Source: Lachnospiraceae bacterium (GTDB lineage: Bacteria > Bacillota > Clostridia > Lachnospirales > Lachnospiraceae). From it: DNA of 51,089 nucleotides. This document shows positions 9,676 to 17,118 of this stretch, one piece after another. A model generated the notes under the pieces. The model was not told the DNA's origin. It saw only the letters and a program-made list of their open reading frames with translations, and ran no database searches. The stretch's first letter is position 1. The number at the start of each line of letters is the position of its first letter. The DNA lies in NCBI GenBank assembly GCA_016291405.1, contig JAEEXG010000015.1, forward strand, positions 1 through 51,089. The letters are read 5' to 3'. The translations under genes and the position numbers were made by a program.

Positions 9676-10602
9676 ATGGAGTACGAAAAACTTACATTAT
9701 CAAATGATTTCATTTTTGCAAAAGTTATGCAAAATGAAGAATTGTGTAAAAGATTATTGGAAATAATCCTGGATATTAGGATTAACAGAATTGTCTACCA
9801 TGAGGAGCAAAAGGTCATAGACGATGCTCCCGACGGAAAAGCCGTTAGACTGGATGTATATGTTCAAGATGATGAAAATACCGTTTTTGACATTGAGATG
9901 CAAGCATCCGACACTAAAGAACTCCCCAAAAGAAGCAGATACTATCAGGGAAGAATTGATGTGGCAATTCTTGATAAAGGAACAAAAATAACGTATAAAG
10001 ATTTAAATCGGTCATATATTATATTTATCTGTATGCAGGATATTTTCGGAAAAGGTAGACATTATTATCGATTCGAGAATGTATGTACAGAGGATACCGA
10101 TATCAAGCTAAATGATGGAGCAATTAAGATTTTTTTAAACCCTGATTCAGACATGGATGATATTGATGAGGAATTAAGTAATTTCTTAAAATATCTTAAA
10201 ACGGGTGTGCCAAGCGACAGTTTCACAGTAAAATTAAATGAGTCGGTTCAATTTGCTAGGCTGAATAAAGGCTGGAAGGAGGAATACCGAATGATAGATA
10301 TGCAGCGACGAGTATGGGAGCAGGAAGCTGAAGAAAAAGGAATGGCAAAGGGCCTTGAAAAAGGAATGGCAAAGGGCCTTGAAAAAGGAATGGCAAAAGG
10401 TCTCGAAAAAGGAATGGCAAAAGGTCTCGAAAAAGGTATGGAAGCAGGTATCAAAGAAGGAAAACTTAAAGTGGTTTTGACTTATATCAAGAAAGGCATG
10501 ACTACAGTTGAAGAAGCTTCAAAGGATTTGGATATTCCTGTTTCGGAAATTGAAGAAGCTTTAAAAGATGCAGAGAGAAAGGCGCCTTTGATGGCAAGAT
10601 AG
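9676..10602 (+). CDS. Rpn-family PD-(D/E)XK nuclease/putative transposase
   Basis: A 308-residue member of the Rpn (recombination-promoting nuclease, PDDEXK_2) family. The start LTLSNDFIFAKVMQNEE is characteristic. The catalytic core can be read as RLDVYV (Asp60) and FDIEMQ (Asp72, Glu74, Gln76; an E-x-Q variant). The C-terminal third is helical and holds 4.5 copies of EKGMAKGL from residue 220. It has its own likely promoter (TATAAT at about 9659) and ribosome binding site AAAGGAG. It interrupts the usual comEC-holA adjacency, consistent with insertion. E. coli Rpn proteins act as DNases with anti-phage roles; here activity is inferred. A strong internal start lies at codon 206. Confidence 0.88.
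   Translation: MEYEKLTLSNDFIFAKVMQNEELCKRLLEIILDIRINRIVYHEEQKVIDDAPDGKAVRLDVYVQDDENTVFDIEMQASDTKELPKRSRYYQGRIDVAILDKGTKITYKDLNRSYIIFICMQDIFGKGRHYYRFENVCTEDTDIKLNDGAIKIFLNPDSDMDDIDEELSNFLKYLKTGVPSDSFTVKLNESVQFARLNKGWKEEYRMIDMQRRVWEQEAEEKGMAKGLEKGMAKGLEKGMAKGLEKGMAKGLEKGMEAGIKEGKLKVVLTYIKKGMTTVEEASKDLDIPVSEIEEALKDAERKAPLMAR
10291..10602 (+). CDS. candidate intragenic small protein (RpnS-like), in frame within the rpn gene
   Basis: Within the Rpn gene, GGAAGGAGG at 10274-10282 lies 8 nt before an in-frame ATG at 10291 (Met206), a near-ideal initiation site. Translation from it would give 103 residues: MIDMQRRVWEQE, the EKGMAKGL repeats, and the C-terminal helical tail, without the nuclease core. 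Published work on E. coli Rpn proteins describes short C-terminal products made from internal starts that inhibit the full-length toxin. The same layout here suggests an antitoxin encoded within the toxin gene. Production of the short form is not shown by sequence alone. Confidence 0.55.
   Translation: MIDMQRRVWEQEAEEKGMAKGLEKGMAKGLEKGMAKGLEKGMAKGLEKGMEAGIKEGKLKVVLTYIKKGMTTVEEASKDLDIPVSEIEEALKDAERKAPLMAR
10333..10440 (+). repeat. 24-bp in-frame tandem repeat (4.5 copies)
   Basis: Four 24-bp units encode EKGMAKGL, followed by a half unit. Units 1 and 2 are identical to each other, as are units 3 and 4; the two pairs differ only at synonymous positions (AAGGGCCTT versus AAAGGTCTC). This pattern implies recent pairwise duplication or slippage, so copy number probably varies among strains. 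Confidence 0.95.
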
Positions 10603-10618
10603 CATTTAAAAGGAAATT

Positions 10619-11638
10619 ATGGGTGGCGTAAGTAACAGTTTATCTACAAAAGAATATAAATCGGCATATCTTCTTTACGGAAGCGAAAGCTATTTAAGAG
10701 TTTTTTACAAAAATGCCTTAAAGAGGGCCCTTGTAAACGAAGGAGACAACCTTAACTACTCTTATTTCGAGGGGCAGCAGACTGATGCCAATGAAGTGGT
10801 GAGTCTTTTGGAGACCATGCCATTTATGGCAGATTACAGAGTGGTGATTGTTGAAAACTCAGGGTGGTTTTCAAAGGCCGGATCCGATTCTGAAGATGAA
10901 GGAAAGAGCAGTGGTTCAAAGTCGGATGCGCTGGCTGATACAATCAAGAATCTTCCCGAAAACACCATAGTCATCTTTTCGGAAGAAAAAATCGATAAGC
11001 GTTCCAAACTTTTTAAGGCAATCCAATCAAAGGGAATTGCGGAAGAGTTTTCGGAGCAAACAGACGATCAGCTTGCTAAGTGGCTTTTTAATATGGCCAA
11101 GGCGGAAGGCAAAAACATAGATTCAAAGACAGCCTACTATCTTGTTTCTGAATGCGGAAAAGACATGACCCTTCTTCAAAACGAAATGTCAAAACTCCTG
11201 GCATGGAGCCTTGAGAAGGATTCTATTACCATAGAAGATGTGGATACAGTTTGCACCCACCAGATAAACAATAAAATTTTCGATATGATAACAGCCATTG
11301 CACTTCATAAGCAAAAAGAAGCTCTAAGGCTGTATTACGATTTGCTGACATTGCGTGAGTCGCCCTTTCACATTCTGTCACTTTTAGTAAGGCAGTACAC
11401 TCAGATGTACACAGTGAAGGATGGCTTAAACAAAGGCGTTCCGGCAACCCAGATTGCGTCATACATTTCCACTCCCGATTGGGTGGTTAAAAAGATAATC
11501 GATCAGGTAAGACGCATGAATATAGCCGATATAAAAAGAAACCTTGAAGCATGCGCAAAGGCTGACGAAGACATTAAGAGAGGAGATTTGGGCGATATGA
11601 TGAGTGTAGAACTTTTGATCATATCCTGCTCAATGTAA
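10619..11638 (+). CDS. holA: DNA polymerase III delta subunit
   Basis: The delta subunit of the clamp loader opens the beta sliding clamp. The 339-residue protein opens with AYLLYGSESYLRVFYKNALKRA, the beginning typical of delta (a AAA+-like fold with a degenerate nucleotide site), has ENTIVIFSEEKIDKRSKLFKAI in the centre, and ends with the delta C-terminal helical domain (PFHILSLLVRQYTQMYTVK). AAAGGAAA precedes the ATG. In many Bacillota holA directly follows comEC; here the Rpn gene separates them. rpsT, often next, is absent. Confidence 0.94.
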   Translation: MGGVSNSLSTKEYKSAYLLYGSESYLRVFYKNALKRALVNEGDNLNYSYFEGQQTDANEVVSLLETMPFMADYRVVIVENSGWFSKAGSDSEDEGKSSGSKSDALADTIKNLPENTIVIFSEEKIDKRSKLFKAIQSKGIAEEFSEQTDDQLAKWLFNMAKAEGKNIDSKTAYYLVSECGKDMTLLQNEMSKLLAWSLEKDSITIEDVDTVCTHQINNKIFDMITAIALHKQKEALRLYYDLLTLRESPFHILSLLVRQYTQMYTVKDGLNKGVPATQIASYISTPDWVVKKIIDQVRRMNIADIKRNLEACAKADEDIKRGDLGDMMSVELLIISCSM

Positions 11639-11641
11639 CAC

Positions 11642-12094
11642 ATGAGACAAGACCCTAAAGAAAATGAAATATACAAACACTTTAAAGGAAACCTTTATCA
11701 GATAGTGACGATTGCCAATCATTCCGAAACAGGTGAACAATTGGTAATCTACAGAGCTCTTTACGGAGAAGGCGGAGTTTATGCCCGCCCCTTAGAAATG
11801 TTTATGAGCGAAGTAGACAAAGAAAAATATCCGGAAGTGACGGCAAAATATCGCTTCGAAAAAGTCGATTCATTGGTTGACCCGGGCCTTATGGAATTTC
11901 TCGATGCCGACACAATGGATGAAAAAATTAAAATCCTCGGCCACCTTCATCCGCGCCTCACAGACCAGATGATAAACACCATGGCAGTATCCCTTGACCT
12001 AGACATCAAAGACGGCCCCATCGAGGACCGCTTCCAAGAACTCATGTATTGCCTTGAAACCCACGCTAAGTACGAAAGCCTCCGCCTGAGGTAG
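11642..12094 (+). CDS. DUF1653 domain protein
   Basis: A 150-residue protein whose N-terminal ~60 residues match the DUF1653 pattern: YKHFKGNLYQIVTIANHSETG, then LVIYRALYGEGGVYARPLEMF. The C-terminal half is helical and lacks a recognisable domain. Function is unknown; the domain resembles small beta-barrels. The start lies 3 nt after the holA stop without an evident Shine-Dalgarno, so translation may depend on coupling to holA. A large palindrome begins at its stop codon. Confidence 0.85.
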   Translation: MRQDPKENEIYKHFKGNLYQIVTIANHSETGEQLVIYRALYGEGGVYARPLEMFMSEVDKEKYPEVTAKYRFEKVDSLVDPGLMEFLDADTMDEKIKILGHLHPRLTDQMINTMAVSLDLDIKDGPIEDRFQELMYCLETHAKYESLRLR

Positions 12095-12370
12095 GGGTGG
12101 GGAATATTTTAGCTTCATATTGATAGGATATATAAACATCCGGCCATTATATAATGTTTTTCGACACGCTCTCGCTCTTCTTTTTGCGTAGCGGATGCTA
12201 AGCTCGTAAATACCTGATTCTTACACCGGTAGCGGCGCAAGAATCAGGCATTTAATACCTCGCTAAGCACCAACGCAAAAAGAGGGTCTTCAAAATCATT
12301 ATATAATGTCCGGATGTTTGTTTTCATATTCTGCTTTCTATGAAGTTAAAATATTCCCTACATTTCCTAC
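12091..12370. repeat. large nested palindrome, copy 1
   Basis: The DNA from the DUF1653 stop folds back on itself over about 270 bp. Outer arms share GGGAATATTTTA; next, CATCCGGCCATTATATAATG at about 12138-12157 pairs with CATTATATAATGTCCGGATG at 12297-12316 (one mismatch); then CTTTTTGCG pairs with CGCAAAAAG. The apex contains TAGCGGATGCTAAGCTCG (12189-12206) and CCTCGCTAAGCACC (12258-12271), with an extra GATTC/GAATC hairpin between them. The two apex motifs recur in copy 2. No reading frame is evident. Likely a mobile or structured-RNA repeat; family unknown to me. Confidence 0.8.
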
Positions 12371-12520
12371 ACTCAGGCCCGCCACACCCGACCACCCGAT
12401 AAGTTTTAGGAGCTAGGGCATTTAGGCTTTTATTTTAAATGCGAACATTATTGAGTAAACGACCTATGCCTGTTACAGCGGAGAAACTCTTGAAGCCCAT
12501 CCTAGGCCTCGGGAAGTGGT

Positions 12521-12740
12521 GGAAGGGGATTCGGCCGTTTACAATTTAGGACAAATAAAAGAATCGAGGTCTTATGTAATGAATTCGAGACTTTCCGCAG
12601 CCTCGGTGCTTAGCGAGGTTTTTTCGAGCTTAGCATCCGCTAGTGCGAGGACGTAAGCGAGAGCGGGTCGAGAATCATTACATAAGAACTCGATTCAATT
12701 AAGACTTACTTAACTATTGTAAACGGCCGAATCCCCCTAC
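12521..12740. repeat. large nested palindrome, copy 2
   Basis: Perfect 21-bp outer arms (12525-12545 against 12716-12736, beginning GGGGATTCGGCCG) are followed by inner arms around TCTTATGTAATGA / TCATTACATAAGA. The apex, read on the minus strand, is TAGCGGATGCTAAGCTCG (12625-12642), six A, then CCTCGCTAAGCACC (12605-12618), identical to copy 1 but without its extra hairpin. The right arm overlaps the stop codon of the convergent lipid kinase gene. Copies 1 and 2 are oppositely oriented. The ~150 bp between them (12371-12520) holds no gene I can recognise. Confidence 0.82.
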
Positions 12741-13708
12741 CCCCACAGGAAGTTTAGGCCGCCGGGGATGAGGCTTACTTTAATGTGGGAGGATTTGGTG
12801 TGGACTTCGCCGTCTGTGTGCACCCAAAGAGGCGAGTCGGTTATCACTTCAAAGGATTTAACGTGATAGGTGTGAATCTTTTTGTTTTTTACGTGGGTTC
12901 CCTTCTGGGCTGCGGGAAGAGTAACAACAACCTGGAATGGTGTAAAGTCACCTACGCAGCAGATGTCTAGGAAACCATCGTCGGGAACGGCGTTTGGTGC
13001 AAACTTGTAGCCGCCGCCTTCGTAGCAGGTGTTCATGCCTACGATGAAACGACAACGATTTACCTTTATTTCATCGGTATCGTCTAAGATTAAAGTCGCG
13101 TTACAAAGCTTGGCGGTGAAAATCTGCTTTAAACCGATTAATACGTAGGCAAGCTTTCCAAGGCCTACCTTATTTAGAACATCTTTTGCTTTTGAGTTAA
13201 GGGCTTCTTCGCAGATAGCTGCGTCAAAACCAATACCGCAGGATACGTTAAAATAGCGCGTCGTCGCAATCGGTCCCGAAGATAAGCGGGAGCGCTCGTC
13301 AGACATACTTTCGTATTTAAGTTTTCCTATATCATATTTTAAAGGCTCCTTGCAGGATAAAACCTTTTTAACATTTTCGATTGGATCATTGCTAAAGACA
13401 AGGGCTCTTGCAAAATCGTTACTTGAGCCTGTGGGAATGTATCCGATGTTTACTTTGTCAAAAGAAACAACTCCCTGAATGGCTTCGTTGAAGGTGCCGT
13501 CTCCTCCGAGGATTACTACGTTAATCCTTTCTGCATCATCAATATGTTTGTTGCAAATGTCTCTCATTAATTCAAGCATATGCCCCGGACGTTTGGAAAA
13601 ATAAACTTCAAACTCAACGTTTATGCTCTGTAAATATTCCTCAATCTTGTTCCATATAAGCATTCCGTGATTTGATTTCGAAGCAGGGTTAACTAAAAAG
13701 TAATACAT
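12737..13708 (-). CDS. diacylglycerol/lipid kinase family protein (YegS/BmrU-like)
   Basis: A 323-residue lipid kinase-like protein with the DAGK catalytic domain: VILGGDGTFNEAIQG is the nucleotide-binding signature and IGYIPTGSSNDFAR the following family motif. The C-terminal domain has GGGYKFAPNAVPDDGFLDICCVGDFT, typical of the YegS/BmrU/DgkB group. Probable role is phosphorylation of diacylglycerol or another lipid at the inner membrane face; the substrate is not determinable. The open frame extends to 13783, but the ATG at 13708 is preceded by GGGAGG with 6-nt spacing and starts at the conserved MYYFLVNPASKS. The stop codon lies in palindrome copy 2. Confidence 0.9.
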   Translation of the reverse strand: MYYFLVNPASKSNHGMLIWNKIEEYLQSINVEFEVYFSKRPGHMLELMRDICNKHIDDAERINVVILGGDGTFNEAIQGVVSFDKVNIGYIPTGSSNDFARALVFSNDPIENVKKVLSCKEPLKYDIGKLKYESMSDERSRLSSGPIATTRYFNVSCGIGFDAAICEEALNSKAKDVLNKVGLGKLAYVLIGLKQIFTAKLCNATLILDDTDEIKVNRCRFIVGMNTCYEGGGYKFAPNAVPDDGFLDICCVGDFTPFQVVVTLPAAQKGTHVKNKKIHTYHVKSFEVITDSPLWVHTDGEVHTKSSHIKVSLIPGGLNFLWG

Positions 13709-13828
13709 GAAGGCCTCCCAAAGTAGTTTTTTTATAAGAAAAGTGTACCAATTTGCCCAAAGAAAGTAAACGAAAAAAGCCATAATTTATGAAAATGACG
13801 ATTTTTGTATATTTATAAAAAATACGTG

Positions 13829-13856
13829 TTGCAATTGTATAATTGTATGCTATAAT
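13829..13856 (+). promoter_or_regulatory. glyA promoter
   Basis: TTGCAA at 13829-13834 and TATAAT at 13851-13856 with a 16-bp spacer, 54 nt before the glyA ATG. A consensus sigma-A-type promoter. Confidence 0.7.
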
Positions 13857-13909
13857 AATACCAATTTAAAACGTTAAAGCAGTAAATGACGAAAGTCAGG
13901 AGGAAAAAT

Positions 13910-15148
13910 ATGTACTCATTCGACGAGATTAAGAATGTCGATCCCGAAATCGCCGACGCCATCACGGCCGAACAGAAAAGACAGAACGACCATATTGAAC
14001 TTATTGCTTCCGAAAACTGGGTAAGCAAAGCAGTTATGGCGGCAATGGGCAGTCCTCTTACAAACAAGTATGCCGAAGGATATCCCGGAAAGAGATACTA
14101 CGGCGGATGCGAATGCGTTGACGTTGTTGAGAATCTTGCAATTGAAAGAGCAAAAGAACTTTTTGGATGTGAATATGCAAATGTTCAGCCTCATTCCGGA
14201 GCTCAGGCCAATATGGCAGTTCAGTTTGCAATTTTAAATCCCGGTGACACCATCATGGGTATGAATCTTGCTCATGGCGGACATCTTACACACGGAAGCC
14301 CGGTTAACATGTCAGGTAAGTACTTTAATGTAATTCCTTACGGTACCGATGATAACGGCTTCATTGATTATGACAAAATGTACGATCTTGCTATGGAGCA
14401 TAAGCCCAAGCTTATTATTGCCGGTGCTTCAGCTTACGCAAGAGCGATTGATTTTAAGAAATTCAGAAAAGCGGCAGATGATTGCGGAGCCGTTTTGATG
14501 GTTGATATGGCTCACATTGCAGGTTTGGTTGCTGCAGGTCTTCACGAATCCCCCATAGGAATCGCGGATGTTGTAACCACCACCACTCATAAGACCTTAA
14601 GAGGTCCCAGAGGCGGATTGATTCTTTGCAATCAGGATGTGCAGGATAAGTATAACTTTAATAAAGCAATTTTCCCCGGCACTCAGGGTGGACCTTTAAT
14701 GCACGTTATCGCAGCTAAGGCAGTTTGCTTTAAAGAAGCTTTGCAGCCTGAATTTAAGGCATATCAAAAGAATATTATCGAAAACTCCAAGGCCCTTTGC
14801 AGTGGCCTTATGAATAGGGGCATCAAGATTGTTTCAGGCGGTACGGACAATCATTTGATGTTAGTAGATCTTACCAATTACAATCGTACAGGTAAGGAAG
14901 TTGAAAAGTGGCTTGATGCCGCTCATATCACCGCCAACAAGAACGCTATTCCAAACGATCCTCAGAAGCCTTTTGTTACATCAGGCATTCGTTTGGGAAC
15001 TCCCGCGGTTACAAGCCGTGGCATGAACACTAAGGACATGGATGTAATTGCCGAATTGATTGCTTCTATAATCAAAGACGGTGAATCGGCAATTGATTCA
15101 GCCAAAGCACGCGTTCTTGAATTAACCAGCCAGTATCCTTTAATCTAA
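13910..15148 (+). CDS. glyA: serine hydroxymethyltransferase
   Basis: A PLP enzyme interconverting serine and glycine with tetrahydrofolate, supplying one-carbon units. The 412-residue protein has [15 protein letters not shown] near the start, [15 protein letters not shown], and the PLP-lysine motif [17 protein letters not shown]. Length is standard. The frame is open from 13886, but the ATG at 13910 is preceded by AGGAGG with 7-nt spacing and gives the normal N-terminus MYSFDEI. It is monocistronic: a promoter lies upstream and a terminator follows at 15157. No glycine riboswitch is visible upstream. Confidence 0.97.
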   Translation: MYSFDEIKNVDPEIADAITAEQKRQNDHIELIASENWVSKAVMAAMGSPLTNKYAEGYPGKRYYGGCECVDVVENLAIERAKELFGCEYANVQPHSGAQANMAVQFAILNPGDTIMGMNLAHGGHLTHGSPVNMSGKYFNVIPYGTDDNGFIDYDKMYDLAMEHKPKLIIAGASAYARAIDFKKFRKAADDCGAVLMVDMAHIAGLVAAGLHESPIGIADVVTTTTHKTLRGPRGGLILCNQDVQDKYNFNKAIFPGTQGGPLMHVIAAKAVCFKEALQPEFKAYQKNIIENSKALCSGLMNRGIKIVSGGTDNHLMLVDLTNYNRTGKEVEKWLDAAHITANKNAIPNDPQKPFVTSGIRLGTPAVTSRGMNTKDMDVIAELIASIIKDGESAIDSAKARVLELTSQYPLI

Positions 15149-15156
15149 CTTCTCTC

Positions 15157-15196
15157 GAAATGAGCCTCGCAGGTTGCCAGCCGCGGGGCTCATTTC
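15157..15196 (+). terminator. glyA terminator
   Basis: GAAATGAGCC (15157-15166) pairs with GGCTCATTTC (15187-15196), extended by GC pairs inside. The T-tract is short, so strength is uncertain. Confidence 0.65.
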
Positions 15197-15384
15197 AATT
15201 TGTCTAAGTCTCTTCATTGCCCGTAAATACGCCATTTTATCCATATGTATATTTATTTGGTGATTTCTTATAAAAATACAGAATAATGGTATGAAAAATA
15301 GTTAAGATTTTAGTTGATTAAAGCACTTTAATGTGTTAAACTTTCTTTCAACGGCGCACAAGTGTATTTGAATGGAGAACAAAC

Positions 15385-15828
15385 ATGGCAGAAATGTCTG
15401 AGTACTACGTAATAAAGAAAAAGGCTGTTCCGGATGTGTTGCTTAGCGTTGTAGAAGCCAAAAGGTTACTTGAAACGCACAAAGTAAGCACCATTCAGGA
15501 AGCGGTAGAAATTGTGGGTATCAGCAGGTCTTCTTTTTACAAATATAAAGATGACATTATGGAGTTTCATGACAATTCCCAGGGAACCACAATCACAATT
15601 AACGCACAAATGGACGATGAGCCCGGTGTTCTTTCAGACCTACTTAAAATAGTGGCGGAACACGGCGCAAACATTCTTACCATTCATCAGTCCATTCCCA
15701 TAAATGCAACGGCGGCTCTTTCCTTGAGCGTGCAGATTCTAGAGACCACTTTGGATGTGGCAAGCATGCTTGAAAAGATGGAAGATATGCCGGGCGTACA
15801 TTCGGTTAAATTAATTGCGAAAGAATAA
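15385..15828 (+). CDS. ACT domain protein, UPF0735/PheB-like
   Basis: A 147-residue protein combining an N-terminal helix-turn-helix-like segment (VSTIQEAVEIVGISRSSFYKYKDDI, about residues 34-58) with a C-terminal ACT domain (TITINAQMDDEPGVLSDLLKIVAEHGANILTIHQ), the amino-acid-binding regulatory fold. This is the UPF0735 arrangement. It precedes hom by 18 nt and lysC follows, so it may sense an aspartate-family amino acid and regulate this operon or the enzymes; that is inference. A GGAGAA ribosome binding site precedes the ATG. I see no clear promoter in the 236 bp before it. Confidence 0.87.
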   Translation: MAEMSEYYVIKKKAVPDVLLSVVEAKRLLETHKVSTIQEAVEIVGISRSSFYKYKDDIMEFHDNSQGTTITINAQMDDEPGVLSDLLKIVAEHGANILTIHQSIPINATAALSLSVQILETTLDVASMLEKMEDMPGVHSVKLIAKE

Positions 15829-15846
15829 TGATTGGAGTAAATAATA

Positions 15847-17052
15847 ATGATTCATGTGGGTGTTTTTGGTTATGGTACCGTAGGAAGCGGTGTCGTAGAG
15901 GTGTTAACTAAAAATGAGAAAGTCATCGAAAAGAACGTTGGAGAAAAGGTAAAGGTTAAGGCAATTCTTGACTTAAGAGAATTCCCCGGAGACCCCTTTG
16001 CAGACCTGATTGTTCATGATGTAAAAGAAATTGTAGAGGACGAAGACATTGACATTGTTTGTGAAACAATGGGCGGTGTGAACGCAGCCTATGAGTTTAC
16101 AAAGATGGCCCTTTCAAACGGAAAGAGCGTTTGCACATCAAATAAAGAACTTGTAGCACTTCACGGTCCCGAACTTATTAACCTTGCAAAGAAACATAAC
16201 TGCAGCTATAAATTCGAAGCTTCCGTAGGAGGCGGTATTCCCATTATTCGCCCCTTGCAGGATGCAATAACCGCAGATGAAATAAAGGCTGTAATCGGTA
16301 TCGTAAACGGTACCACCAATTACATGCTTACAAAAATGGATAAAGAAGAAGCCGACTTTAATGAAGTTTTAAAAGAGGCTCAGGATTTAGGATACGCAGA
16401 GCTTCATCCCGAAGCAGACGTTGAAGGCTTTGATGCCGCAAGAAAGATTGCCATTCTTTCTTCTTTGGTATACGGAAAAACAGTTAATTACGAAGATGTT
16501 CACACCGAAGGAATCACCAATATTTCTTCAAGAGATTTTAGATATGCAAAGCATCTTGAAAAGACAATTAAGCTTTTGGCAAAGTTTGAAAACAGAGATA
16601 CAGGTTCTTACGCTATCGTAGCTCCTTTCTTTGTTGATTTGGAAAGCCCTTTAAGCAATGTAAATGATGTTTACAATGCAATTTTGGTAAGAGGAAACAT
16701 GCTTGGAGACGCAATGTTCTTTGGACGTGGCGCAGGAAAACTTCCCACAGCCAGTGCTGTTTGTGCAGACGTTGTGGAATGTGCAAAGAATAAGGGTAAG
16801 CACCTTCCTTGCAACTGGGAAGATGAGTCTGTTAAGCTTGACGGCTTTGATAATTCAGTAAAGAACTTCTTTGTAAGAGTAAAAGCTGAAGACAGAGAAC
16901 TTACCGAAGAAATCTTTGGCGAAGTAGAAAAAGTCAACGAAGGTTTCTTTGATGAATTTGCTTTTGTGACAAAAGAAATGACCGAAGCAGATTTTGCATC
17001 CAAGAAAGCACTTATCGGTCCTTGTATTAATGTAATTCGCTTGCAAAAATAA
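15847..17052 (+). CDS. hom: homoserine dehydrogenase
   Basis: NAD(P)H-dependent reduction of aspartate semialdehyde to homoserine, the branch to threonine and methionine. The 401-residue protein has the Rossmann start VGVFGYGTVGSGVVEVL, the catalytic-domain segments TSNKELVALHGPEL, KFEASVGGGIPIIRPL, VIGIVNGTTNYMLT, and GYAELHPEADVEGFDAARK. It is about 30 residues shorter than Bacillus Hom; the last ~60 residues look like a shortened ACT-like region. It sits between a stand-alone ACT protein and lysC, which may matter for feedback control. Confidence 0.96.
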   Translation: MIHVGVFGYGTVGSGVVEVLTKNEKVIEKNVGEKVKVKAILDLREFPGDPFADLIVHDVKEIVEDEDIDIVCETMGGVNAAYEFTKMALSNGKSVCTSNKELVALHGPELINLAKKHNCSYKFEASVGGGIPIIRPLQDAITADEIKAVIGIVNGTTNYMLTKMDKEEADFNEVLKEAQDLGYAELHPEADVEGFDAARKIAILSSLVYGKTVNYEDVHTEGITNISSRDFRYAKHLEKTIKLLAKFENRDTGSYAIVAPFFVDLESPLSNVNDVYNAILVRGNMLGDAMFFGRGAGKLPTASAVCADVVECAKNKGKHLPCNWEDESVKLDGFDNSVKNFFVRVKAEDRELTEEIFGEVEKVNEGFFDEFAFVTKEMTEADFASKKALIGPCINVIRLQK

Positions 17053-17118
17053 AGATAGACGAAGTCTTTTCTTGGAATTATAATGTTTTTGTGTTTAAAA
17101 AATGGAGAGAGAAAATTA

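Noticed and set aside
10248-10454. Minus-strand open frame of 68 residues rich in repeated IPFSRPFA
   Set aside because: It is the complement of the 24-bp Rpn repeats; the repetition follows from the coding repeat and there is no ribosome binding site.
12091-12740. Rho-independent terminators only
   Set aside because: The arms are 200-270 bp across with conserved apex motifs, far beyond simple terminators.
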